DNA of 64,000 nt from Longimicrobiales bacterium (GTDB lineage Bacteria > Gemmatimonadota > Gemmatimonadetes > Longimicrobiales > Gaopeijiaceae): positions 1 to 64,000 of the forward strand of contig JAPKBW010000004.1 of assembly GCA_028823235.1 (NCBI GenBank), read 5' to 3'. The notes under the pieces are model-generated. The model ran no database searches. It had not been told where the DNA came from and worked only from the letters and a program-made list of their open reading frames with translations. Position numbers and translations under genes: made by a program. Positions 1-8,427 of the stretch are shown here, piece by piece (the stretch's first letter is position 1; the number at the start of each line of letters is the position of its first letter).

Positions 1-31
1 GCTGCCGCGCTCACAACGCTTCGTCGAGGAT

Positions 32-457
32 TTACCACCTCAGCAGCCGACCGGGAGGTACGTCGACGAGCACGCCATCGTCGACGACAGCACCCCGTTC
101 ACGAAGACGTAGCCGATGCCCTCCGCGTAATGCCGCGGATGCAGGAACGAGCCCGGCCCGATACCGTTCCGGATGTAAGGGTAGATATCCGCGGTCACAT
201 CCATGCCGACAGTTCTGACCGAGTCGATGAGCGCGAGCGCCTCGACCATGAGCGGCCAGTTCTCTTCGCCCGCCGCCTTCAGGCGGTAGATGTGCAACGG
301 GACGCCTGTCCTCTCACCGATCGTGATCGCCTCGTGGATCGCGTCCAGCACCGCATGGCTCTCGTTGCGGATATGCGTGAGGTACGTGCCCCGGCACTCC
401 GCCGCGACCCGCATCAACTCAATCGCAAGAAGCGCACGGGCAACCCCGACCGTTACT
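32..457 (-). pseudogene. Remnant of an N-acyl-D-amino-acid deacylase (D-aminoacylase family)
   Basis: The reading frame holds a middle piece of a D-aminoacylase-like amidohydrolase (the TYLTHIRNES stretch, metal-site region) followed at once by the family's C-terminal signature HYAEGIGYVFVNG. Several hundred residues that normally lie between them, and the whole N-terminus, are missing. After FVNG the frame breaks: the expected ending AVVDDG...PPGRLLRW is readable in a different frame and stops at about position 32. An in-frame stop near 457 closes the upstream side. Internal deletion plus frameshift indicate a dead gene. A complete family member sits nearby on the same strand at 5354-6772. 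Family membership is from motif recognition; loss of function is inferred. Confidence 0.7.
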
Positions 458-628
458 TTGCCTTAGAAGGCTCACCTGCCGCATACGCTCCAGAGAGGCT
501 CTTCGCCCAGGACGTGGTGCGGCGGTGCAGGAGTCCCCGGGGTACCTTCGGAGCACATGACTTGAGGCCGCGCACCGCGATGTCCAGCCCGGCTAAGAGA
601 AACGACCACCGTATCACTGGATGAGATC

Positions 629-2248
629 ATGATCTCCGCCCGCCTTCGGATCACATGCTTCGCTCTGTTCGGCACTTTCTTGTTAGCCGCGTGCTCGGGG
701 GGCGAGCCCGATCCCGGCACTGCGGCGACCTATACCGTCGTGGAGGTGCCGCTTCATCAGATCTCTGAAGACCTGGCCTCAGGCCGGACCACGTCGATGG
801 AGATCACCGAAGCCTACGTCGAGCGCATCGAAGCCATGGACGGCTCGCTCAATTCCGTCATCACGGTGGCCACCGATGCGCTGGACCAGGCCGCAGCGTC
901 CGACGCCCGCCGCGCGGCGGGAGAAGAACTGAGCGCGCTCGATGGTGTGCCCATGCTGTTCAAGGACAACCTGGACGCGGTGGGGATGCCGACCACGGCG
1001 GGCTCGTACGCCCTCGAAAACAACTACCCGACCGTGGACTCAGAGGTGGTGAGGCGCCTCCGAGCCGCCGGCGTGATCATCCTCGGGAAGGCCAACCTCT
1101 CACAGTTCGCCGGATTCCGGAACACGGCATCCTTGAACGGCAGCACGGTGGGGGGCGGCACCCACAATCCGTACGACCCGACCCGCACCGCTGCGGGATC
1201 AAGCAACGGATCGGGGATCGCCGCGGCCATGAGCTTCGCAGCCGCTACGATCGGCACAGAAACGGCCGGCTCTATTGTCGGCCCCTCCTCTGTAAATGGG
1301 GTGGTCGGGATGAAGCCGACCATCGCGCTCGTATCCCGCCGCGGCATCGTGCCGATCAGCCTGACGCAGGACTCGTCCGGTCCAATGGCGCGAACTGTGA
1401 GAGACGTCGCGCTGCTCCTTGAGGTCATCGCGGGCACGGACCCGGGCGACCCATGGTCAGCCGATGCCGACGCGAACAAGGCTGATTACGTCGCGGCCCT
1501 GAGCACCGAAGCGCTGCAGGGTAAGCGCCTCGGTTTTCTAAGGCCGACCGGCAGCAGCGCGGAGTCGGTCGGTCCTTTGTTCGACGCGGCCCTCGAGGTT
1601 CTTTCGGCTCAGGGAGCGGACTTGGTGGAGCTTCCCGGGGACGCGCTGGTCGATACCAGGCCCGAGATGCGTGTCATTCTGCTGCAAGACTTCAAGGTTG
1701 ACCTGAACGCCTACCTTCGAGGGACGCCGAGCACGGTATCGGTGCGCACGCTGGCCGACCTCATCGATTTCAGCAGAAACGACCCGCGCGAAAGCATGCA
1801 TAGCATGGAGTACTGGGAAGACGCCCAGGCGACAGACGGCGGACGCCAGAATCCCAACTACATCGCAAGCTTGGAGGCCGGCAAGCGCCTGGCGCAGGAA
1901 GACGGCATCGATCGGCTCTTGAGAGAGTACGATGTCGATGCGCTCGTGACGCCAACCGGTGCTCCGGCGGCGGTACTTCAGCCGGACGGTACTCCCGGCC
2001 CCGGACCGATCCCAGAGGGCGCGCGAGGCACTCGGCCTCCTTCACTCACCGCCACGGCTGCCGTGGCAGGATATCCGCTGATTTCGGTGCCCATGGGGCT
2101 CGTGGACGGATTGCCGATCGGTCTCTCGTTCGTGGGCACTGCATGGACCGAGGCTGTGCTGATCTCACTCGCCTACGACTACGAACAAGCGTCGATGTCG
2201 CGCATTCCCCCGCCGATGGCCATCACCAGTCGGCGGTCCAGTAACTGA
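629..2248 (+). CDS. Amidase-signature family hydrolase, lipoprotein
   Basis: 539-residue amidase of the amidase-signature (AS) family, which hydrolyses amide bonds with a Ser-cisSer-Lys triad. The triad is visible: Lys in FKDNL at about residue 112, the serine pair in AGSSNGSG at about 191-192, and the nucleophile in ETAGSI at about 215. The N-terminus is a lipoprotein signal with lipobox LLAAC followed by SGG, so the enzyme is predicted to be membrane-anchored outside the cytoplasm. The length fits full-size AS enzymes. Start is the ATG at 629, just before the hydrophobic signal. The substrate cannot be told from sequence; peptide amides or other amides are possible. It stands alone on the plus strand, convergent with the cytochrome gene. 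Confidence 0.9.
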   Translation: MISARLRITCFALFGTFLLAACSGGEPDPGTAATYTVVEVPLHQISEDLASGRTTSMEITEAYVERIEAMDGSLNSVITVATDALDQAAASDARRAAGEELSALDGVPMLFKDNLDAVGMPTTAGSYALENNYPTVDSEVVRRLRAAGVIILGKANLSQFAGFRNTASLNGSTVGGGTHNPYDPTRTAAGSSNGSGIAAAMSFAAATIGTETAGSIVGPSSVNGVVGMKPTIALVSRRGIVPISLTQDSSGPMARTVRDVALLLEVIAGTDPGDPWSADADANKADYVAALSTEALQGKRLGFLRPTGSSAESVGPLFDAALEVLSAQGADLVELPGDALVDTRPEMRVILLQDFKVDLNAYLRGTPSTVSVRTLADLIDFSRNDPRESMHSMEYWEDAQATDGGRQNPNYIASLEAGKRLAQEDGIDRLLREYDVDALVTPTGAPAAVLQPDGTPGPGPIPEGARGTRPPSLTATAAVAGYPLISVPMGLVDGLPIGLSFVGTAWTEAVLISLAYDYEQASMSRIPPPMAITSRRSSN

Positions 2249-2302
2249 GCGGTGCGATACCTGACGAGATCAATCGCCCCTGACTTATGCGCACCCAAGA
2301 GC

Positions 2303-3055
2303 TTAATGCTGCGGTCTTATGATGACCCGAGCCAGGCTCGGCAGGTCGGGTAGAAGCTCATCCTCGCCCGCCGGGATCCCGCCGAAAGCCAGCATGTACG
2401 CAAGGGCGTCGACGTACTCCTGCTCGGTCATCGACTCCGGATTGTCTTCCGGCATCGTCGCCCTCGTGTACGCGAACAGGGTCGCAAGTGATCTGTCCTC
2501 CCAGACGCGGAGGAATCTTGCCCGCGCCAAGGGGGGGGTCGAGCGCATGTCCGGGTCGTCCGGCGCACCATTCAATCTGTGGCCATGACACCAGCCGCAG
2601 GCACCCGCGTACACCGCCTCACCGCGGCCGGCCTGTGCTTCGGTGAACACGCCGTCCCAGACTGATACCACGGGACCGGCATCCTCCAGCCCCTTCAGCA
2701 CCTCGGCTACTTCTTCGGTAGTCACGCTCCGAGAGCCGTTCGCCCACGCCTCGCGGACGTAGTTCACCAATCCGGTGATCTCGTCGGCGGTCAGCCCGGG
2801 AAACGGGGGCATGTGCTCTTTGCCCAAGCGGATGGTGCGGACGACCCTCAGCGGGTCCTCAAGCTGGTCACTGCCGCTCAAGGCCGGAAAGGCCGGCGGA
2901 TCACCGGCGCCCGAGTCCTGATGGCAGAGCGCGCACTTCTCTTCGTAGAGTTGCTGGCCCTGGCCCAACAAGACCGCGCCGGCCGCTTGTTGTGCACCGG
3001 CACCCGGGCTGATCACGAGGGCAAGCCCCAGGACCCCGGCCACGAGTTTCAGCAT
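2303..3055 (-). CDS. Exported dihaem cytochrome c
   Basis: 250-residue periplasmic c-type cytochrome. It begins MLKLVAGVLG with a signal peptide ending near GAGAQ. It carries two CxxCH haem-binding motifs, CALCH at residues 41-45 and CGWCH at 153-157, each in its own cytochrome c domain with likely Met ligands downstream (HMPPFPG and TMPEDN). The ATG at 3055 is chosen because it overlaps the stop of the upstream flavoprotein by one base (TGATG) and begins a signal peptide; the frame is open further upstream, but that part lies antisense-free inside the flavoprotein gene in another frame and is a shadow. The tight coupling suggests it accepts electrons from the flavoprotein. Confidence 0.9.
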   Translation of the reverse strand: MLKLVAGVLGLALVISPGAGAQQAAGAVLLGQGQQLYEEKCALCHQDSGAGDPPAFPALSGSDQLEDPLRVVRTIRLGKEHMPPFPGLTADEITGLVNYVREAWANGSRSVTTEEVAEVLKGLEDAGPVVSVWDGVFTEAQAGRGEAVYAGACGWCHGHRLNGAPDDPDMRSTPPLARARFLRVWEDRSLATLFAYTRATMPEDNPESMTEQEYVDALAYMLAFGGIPAGEDELLPDLPSLARVIIRPQH

Positions 3056-5139
3056 CAGCTGGACGGCTCTTCGACCGCATGCGTGCCGGCGATGTAGCCG
3101 TGCACGTGACCCTTGCCCAAGCCATGCTTGTTGAAGCCGCCGACAGCCTCGCCTCCCGCATACAGACCGGGAATCACCTTGCCCTGCATATCCACGACCT
3201 GCTGACGGCCGTTGACCCTCAGCCCCCCGTAGGAGTCGTGCCAGATCACCATGATCGAGAGCGCGTAGAACGGCGGAGTCCCGATGCGATTCATGGGGGC
3301 ATCGACCTCGCGTTCGAATTCGGGGTCGGTGCCTGATTCCACGTAACCGTTCCAGGTGGTCACCGTCTCCGCGAGGTAGTTCAGCGGTACACGTTGAAAT
3401 TCGTGATCCGCCTCGACCTTTGCGGCCAACTCGTCGATGGTATCGGCCTGGAAGTAGTAGCCGTTGTCCGAGACGAAGGGGTAACGGAGCTCCCACCCGT
3501 TGCGATCGACCGCATCTTGATCGAAAATCGCCCAAATCGGCCCCGAGTAGTACTCAGGAGCCTCAGACCCTTCGTTGAGTGCCAGGGCGGCATGGACGCC
3601 GTGGTCGTAGTTGTACATGTCACGGACCCACTCCTTGCGACAATTCCGCCAATCGACCGGCGTGTGGTCGAGCCCCCGCCCTGGGGCACCCCGATCGCCG
3701 GGGTACGCGCTCGGGCCTGGCCTCGCCGGGAGACGGACTTCGTTGAAGAAGCGCTTCCCGACCTGATTCACGGCGATGAACTCTTCGAAGCCCGAGCTGC
3801 CCACGTTGAAACCCGCTGAGCCGCGGAAACCGAACGTGGGGTGTCCGGGCATCATCCCGGTATAGGCGTCGCGCGTACCAAGGCGCGTCGAGACGTGAAA
3901 CGTGGTGTAATACGAGAGATTCTGCTGCATCCCAGCCAGATTCGCGCCGACCCTCAAGCCGGCGACAAGCGCCGATCCGTCCTGACCTCCCGGGCCTAGC
4001 AACGCCCGACCACTCGTCGGAAAGGCCGGCTCGCGCATGGCCGGATAGAACATGCTGCGGACCTCGGGGTTCCCGGCGTGGCCGCCGCTGGCGAGGATGA
4101 CGGCCTGGCGGGCCCTGATGTTCACGGTTTCACGTCGCTCATCGATGTTGCCGTTCTGCCAGAGGCCCTGAAGGATCTCGCCGGTCTCAGGGTGATACCG
4201 GGGAGAATAGTGTGCCCTTATGCCGAGAACCCGGCCCGAGAAGGGTTGCTCGCGAACGATCTCGTCGAAGCGGCGGTGCAGCATGAAGTCGACGCCCTTC
4301 TCACGGGCAGAGAACTCCAGCGGCCGGGAGAGCGCGGCACCATTGGTCACCGCGTTGGGTCCGACCATACGGCTCGCGTTGTTCATCCGCAGGGGAGAGA
4401 ACGCACTCGATCGTTCTCGATCGGCCACGCCCGCGTCCTCCGCGGTGACGGTTCCCGCCTTCATGTCCGTCACGTCGCCCAGCATGAGGAAGCAGTTGGC
4501 CAGCCGTGCGCGTGACAACCCTCCCCCGCCGTGCGTGCTGCTGACCCTCGAGAAGCGGACATAATTGTCGATCAGGAACTGTCGGGTCGCCGGACAGTTC
4601 TCGGCCCAAGCACGAGCCAACTCGGGCTCGTTGTAGCGATAGGGGGCCTGCCCCTTGGGGTCGAGAACCGACCAGTCAGTGAGATCCGTGAACAGGATCT
4701 CGACACTGTCATCCAGTTCTTCCGGGTCCTCGATAGGGTCGACCGTGATAAGTCCCTCCCGGTCGCTCTCCCCTCTCATGTCTCTCTGCTGAACCGGGTC
4801 GCCGCCGCCGAGCGACATCCGGGCCGCACTATGCAGCATGCGGCCGCCGAGGTCGAAATTCTGATCGACCACCAGCACACTGGCCCCGCGATCAACCGCG
4901 CGAATGGCCGCAGTCAGGCCCGCGCACCCGCCCCCCGCGATGACGACGTCCACCTCATAGTCCCAGACGACCTGCCCGGAGGCACCCGCGGGGACCTGCG
5001 CCTGCGCTTCAGTCGGCTCGAAGAGAGCCGCGGATCCCAATCCGGCGGCGACCCCTGTTTTGACGAAATCGCGGCGGTTCAGCCCATCCTCGTTCTCGAG
5101 CGTCGAGTCCTGCGACGGACGGTCGTCTTTCGTTGCCAC
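3055..5139 (-). CDS. Tat-exported FAD-dependent oxidoreductase (fumarate reductase/ketosteroid-dehydrogenase type)
   Basis: 694-residue flavoprotein of the FAD_binding_2 type (fumarate reductase flavoprotein or 3-ketosteroid dehydrogenase-like). It has a twin-arginine signal NRRDFVKTG at residues 21-29 followed by an alanine-rich hydrophobic stretch, so it is exported folded with FAD bound. The dinucleotide site VDVVIAGGGCAGL sits at about residues 63-75. The C-terminal FAD-binding end, GLYAGGEAVGGFNKHGLGKG, is present. The neighbouring dihaem cytochrome overlaps its stop codon, so the pair probably forms a periplasmic dehydrogenase that passes electrons to a c-type cytochrome. The substrate is not evident. 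Start ATG 5139 gives a normal Tat N-region. Confidence 0.88.
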   Translation of the reverse strand: MATKDDRPSQDSTLENEDGLNRRDFVKTGVAAGLGSAALFEPTEAQAQVPAGASGQVVWDYEVDVVIAGGGCAGLTAAIRAVDRGASVLVVDQNFDLGGRMLHSAARMSLGGGDPVQQRDMRGESDREGLITVDPIEDPEELDDSVEILFTDLTDWSVLDPKGQAPYRYNEPELARAWAENCPATRQFLIDNYVRFSRVSSTHGGGGLSRARLANCFLMLGDVTDMKAGTVTAEDAGVADRERSSAFSPLRMNNASRMVGPNAVTNGAALSRPLEFSAREKGVDFMLHRRFDEIVREQPFSGRVLGIRAHYSPRYHPETGEILQGLWQNGNIDERRETVNIRARQAVILASGGHAGNPEVRSMFYPAMREPAFPTSGRALLGPGGQDGSALVAGLRVGANLAGMQQNLSYYTTFHVSTRLGTRDAYTGMMPGHPTFGFRGSAGFNVGSSGFEEFIAVNQVGKRFFNEVRLPARPGPSAYPGDRGAPGRGLDHTPVDWRNCRKEWVRDMYNYDHGVHAALALNEGSEAPEYYSGPIWAIFDQDAVDRNGWELRYPFVSDNGYYFQADTIDELAAKVEADHEFQRVPLNYLAETVTTWNGYVESGTDPEFEREVDAPMNRIGTPPFYALSIMVIWHDSYGGLRVNGRQQVVDMQGKVIPGLYAGGEAVGGFNKHGLGKGHVHGYIAGTHAVEEPSS

Positions 5140-5353
5140 CTGTAGTCCTCCCCAATGGTCGCCAAGCGTGATTGCTCATCGATCCGGCCAAGGGACATCT
5201 TGAGATGACCCTTGAAGCGAGCCTGACCGAACAAGCCACCGACCCGGAATGAAGACCCAAAGGCCGGGACGTTCGACCACGCTAGGTAGGGATGCAGGCC
5301 TCCTGCAAGCGGCCCATCCTATTCGCGGTAGAGATTGCGACTCTCGGTTCAGC

Positions 5354-6772
5354 TCATCGCACGCGCCCGCGGACTGCCCGCCCCGGACGAGCAGCAGTTA
5401 CCTCACCCAACTCGACCACCACTTCGCCCGCAATGATCACCCATGCGATACCGGTCGAGGGGATCGTCGCGTCCAGGTATGTCGAGCGGTCAATCACGGT
5501 CGCAGGATCAAAGATCGTAATGTCTGCGTCGGCGCCGACCTGGAGGCGCCCTTTGCTGGCCATCGACTCCACCGTGGCTTCGAGCCGTCGAGCTGGCTCG
5601 ATGGTCATCTTTCGGATCGCCTCGGGAAGAGACAAAACACCCTCATCCCGGACATACTGCCCAAGTACCTTCGAGTACGATCCGGAAGTGCGTGGATGGC
5701 CACGGCCGTCGACGATAAAGCCGTCGCTCGCGATCATCGTTAGCGGACTCACCACAGCTTTTCGGGTTACCTCCTCCGTGCGGCCGTGAATGATGACTGC
5801 CCCGCCCTCTTCCCGAGCCTGCGCGAATGTTTCTCGAGTGGCCCGTTCTCCCGAGGAGACGAGTTGGTGGAGCTCGAAGCGCTCTTCGGGCCAACTCTCC
5901 CAGTCGTCAAAGAGTGCCGACTGGATCTCGGTCATCCCCGCGCCATACGGATAGGTCTCGGTGGTAACATCTTGACCGGCATCCACTGCAGTTTGCACGC
6001 CGTCCAAAAAGGCGTCGATATCATCGCCCGCGCTTGAATTTATATGTACAAAGTGGAGCGACACTCCAGTCCGGCGTGCGGCGGCGACGGTGGAGTCGAA
6101 GCCCGAGAGACCACCGCGCATATGGATGTGAGCGCTTGCGCCAGATTCGGCTGCCACGCCGAACATTCGTTCGATTTCGGACATCTCGGCTCCGGGCGTG
6201 TAGGCACTGCCGAAGCCGACCGCCACTGCTCCCTGATCCAGGCCCTCACGAATACGGCGCTCCATTTCGTCGAGCTGTTCCGCCGTGATACTCCCCGAGC
6301 CTCCGATACCAGCGGGCAGAATCCCCGCCCCGGGATCTCCAAGAAGCTCCATGCGCACCCCAATGTGCCCAATGCTCGCACCGTAGTTGACGATCTGCCC
6401 CCCCTCACGGTCCGCGTAGAAACCATGGATGTCGGCTGTGCCGACCTCCAGCTCCAGGGCAGTCGTCACCCCGTCTCGGACCATGTACGAGTAGGCTTCT
6501 TCGCTCTGCCCGTGCTCATGCAGATCGATGAATCCCGGTGAGACGACATGTCCGGTCGCGTCGATCGTGCGTCTGCCGGTCAGCTCGCCCTCAACGATCG
6601 AGGCGACCTTACCATCGCGGATGCCCACGGAGCGCACCCCATCGAGTCCCGACTCAGGATCGATCACACGACCGTGTGTGATGACCAGATCAAAGTTGTC
6701 GGCATCCTCTCCGCCGCACGCGGTCAGCATTACGCATGTGAGGGCCAATTGCACCAGCCGCTGAAGCTTCAC
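5354..6772 (-). CDS. N-acyl-D-amino-acid deacylase-like amidohydrolase, lipoprotein
   Basis: 472-residue amidohydrolase of the D-aminoacylase family, a zinc enzyme class that removes acyl groups from N-acyl-D-amino acids. The metal-binding HxH is visible as LHEHG (His85, His87 from the chosen start), and the C-terminal family end ARPGRAVRG is intact. The frame is open upstream to 6904, but a GTG at 6772 has a GGAGG ribosome site six bases before it and starts a lipoprotein signal (lipobox LTAC at about residue 19), so that start is preferred. Likely anchored in the cell envelope. A decayed relative lies at 32-457. Confidence 0.85.
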   Translation of the reverse strand: MKLQRLVQLALTCVMLTACGGEDADNFDLVITHGRVIDPESGLDGVRSVGIRDGKVASIVEGELTGRRTIDATGHVVSPGFIDLHEHGQSEEAYSYMVRDGVTTALELEVGTADIHGFYADREGGQIVNYGASIGHIGVRMELLGDPGAGILPAGIGGSGSITAEQLDEMERRIREGLDQGAVAVGFGSAYTPGAEMSEIERMFGVAAESGASAHIHMRGGLSGFDSTVAAARRTGVSLHFVHINSSAGDDIDAFLDGVQTAVDAGQDVTTETYPYGAGMTEIQSALFDDWESWPEERFELHQLVSSGERATRETFAQAREEGGAVIIHGRTEEVTRKAVVSPLTMIASDGFIVDGRGHPRTSGSYSKVLGQYVRDEGVLSLPEAIRKMTIEPARRLEATVESMASKGRLQVGADADITIFDPATVIDRSTYLDATIPSTGIAWVIIAGEVVVELGEVTAARPGRAVRGRVR

Positions 6773-7036
6773 GTTGTTCCTCCGGTAGACTCGTCCGACC
6801 CTCGTGACGGATTCGTAATCGACACTCACCGAGTGACCGCGAGGATCCATGCGCAGAAGATGCGAATCAGATCTTCGATCCGCGAGCACTCGTGAATTTT
6901 TCAAGAGACGAGGGCGTCACGACCGACGCGCATCACATGACGGCGAATTGTGATTTTTACCCAAACATCCTGGAAGTCGTCCGTGATCGAAGTATCAACC
7001 ACACGATCGAACAGCTGAGTGCGAGCCCTCGACCGG

Positions 7037-8425
7037 CTAGCTCACCACCCGCCGGTTCTGTATCACCTTCTGCATGTACTTCTCGAAGAAGAATTTCTGG
7101 ATGTCCATCATGTCGATCTCGCGGCCCTGGATGTAGGACTGCTCGATATCACTCGTCATATCCAGAGGGGTCCCCGTGGTAATCAGGAGTGTCGCCTGCT
7201 TGCCGGGCTCCAGTGATCCGACCCTGTCGCTGATCCCCATGAACTCGGCCGCATTGATGGTCACAGCCTTCATTGCCTCTTCCTCCGGGAGCCCGAACGC
7301 CACCGCGACTCCAGCTTCCCAGGGCAGTCGGTTCGTATATAGAGAGCCTGACCCTCCGGAGATGGCGAATTTCACCCCAGCCTCATAGAGCCGAGCAGGC
7401 ATAGTGTAGGCCCCATCGTATCCTTCGTATTCGCGACCGGGCGCGGCCATGGTCGACGTCAGGATCACGGGGATGTCATTGGCCACGAGTCGATCAGCCA
7501 CATGGATTGCGTCGGCACCGCCACGAATCACGATCCTGACACCCTCTTCCTGTGCCCAGGTGATGGCGTCGTTGATCTGACCCGCCCCGTCCGCCGAAAC
7601 CACGACCGGAATCTCTCCGTCCAGCGCGGGAACCATCGCCGCGTAGCGCGAGTCCGTCCGCACTTCCGCACCGGCCGCAGTGGCATCGCGATACGCGCGC
7701 GCTTCCGCAAAGAAGTCCTTGAGCTGCTGCACCTGTTCGGCATAGCTCGGCGGCGGATCCTGTGGAGCGCCTCCCCGTCCGCCGCGACCGCCGCGAGGGT
7801 TCGGGTTGGGCCAGTTCACGTTGAGGGCCGCAGCCGACTCCATAGACATCTCTTCCCAGTCCCATCCCTCGAGGCTCATCGCCGACGACATACCGGAGAT
7901 GAGGCCGCCACCCGGGGTCGTGAGCGTGACGAGCACACCAGCGGAGCGGGAGGTGCCGATGTGACGGCTCTCCGCGTTGACCGCGACCTCGGCTCGAACG
8001 TTGGGGTTGAAGTCGCCGAGCTCGTTCACGTCGCTCGACACCCCAACCGCGCCGATCTCACTGATTCCCACCGTGCTGTAGGCATCAATGAGTCCGGGGT
8101 AGATGTGCTTTCCTGTGACATCGACCACGCGCGCACCTGCTGGAATTTCCACGTCGGCGCCGACGGCAACGATGATTCCGTCATTGAACACGATGGTTCC
8201 GTTCTCGATGACCCCATTCGTGATCGTGTGAATGGTGGCCCCCTGCAGCGCCACCGCTTCGGACTGCGGCGGCACGGTCATCCGCACCTGCGCCCCCACC
8301 GAAGTGGGCGACACGAACGGGGCAGCAAACGCCACGATCATCGCGGCGAGTGTCAGTGCTGTGACTGCGGCAACCCGGGACGTAATTGCCCTCATGGCTC
8401 CCCACTTCGTCATGGTCGTCGTCAT
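7037..8425 (-). CDS. Secreted amidohydrolase-family protein with degenerate metal site
   Basis: 462-residue protein with the amidohydrolase (imidazolonepropionase-like) architecture: an N-terminal beta domain, GKHIYPGLIDAY, and the C-terminal GSLEPGKQATLLI beta-strand segment. A signal peptide covers roughly the first 45 residues, ending near VGAQ. In this family the strand after PGLID normally carries the metal-binding HxH; here it reads DAYSTVG, so the first metal ligands are missing. A Gly/Arg-rich run (RGGRGGRGG) sits mid-protein. The gene follows the 993-residue double amidohydrolase with only a few bases between them, so they are co-transcribed. It may be a non-catalytic partner or use other ligands. 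Confidence 0.8.
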   Translation of the reverse strand: MTTTMTKWGAMRAITSRVAAVTALTLAAMIVAFAAPFVSPTSVGAQVRMTVPPQSEAVALQGATIHTITNGVIENGTIVFNDGIIVAVGADVEIPAGARVVDVTGKHIYPGLIDAYSTVGISEIGAVGVSSDVNELGDFNPNVRAEVAVNAESRHIGTSRSAGVLVTLTTPGGGLISGMSSAMSLEGWDWEEMSMESAAALNVNWPNPNPRGGRGGRGGAPQDPPPSYAEQVQQLKDFFAEARAYRDATAAGAEVRTDSRYAAMVPALDGEIPVVVSADGAGQINDAITWAQEEGVRIVIRGGADAIHVADRLVANDIPVILTSTMAAPGREYEGYDGAYTMPARLYEAGVKFAISGGSGSLYTNRLPWEAGVAVAFGLPEEEAMKAVTINAAEFMGISDRVGSLEPGKQATLLITTGTPLDMTSDIEQSYIQGREIDMMDIQKFFFEKYMQKVIQNRRVVS

Positions 8426-8427
8426 GA

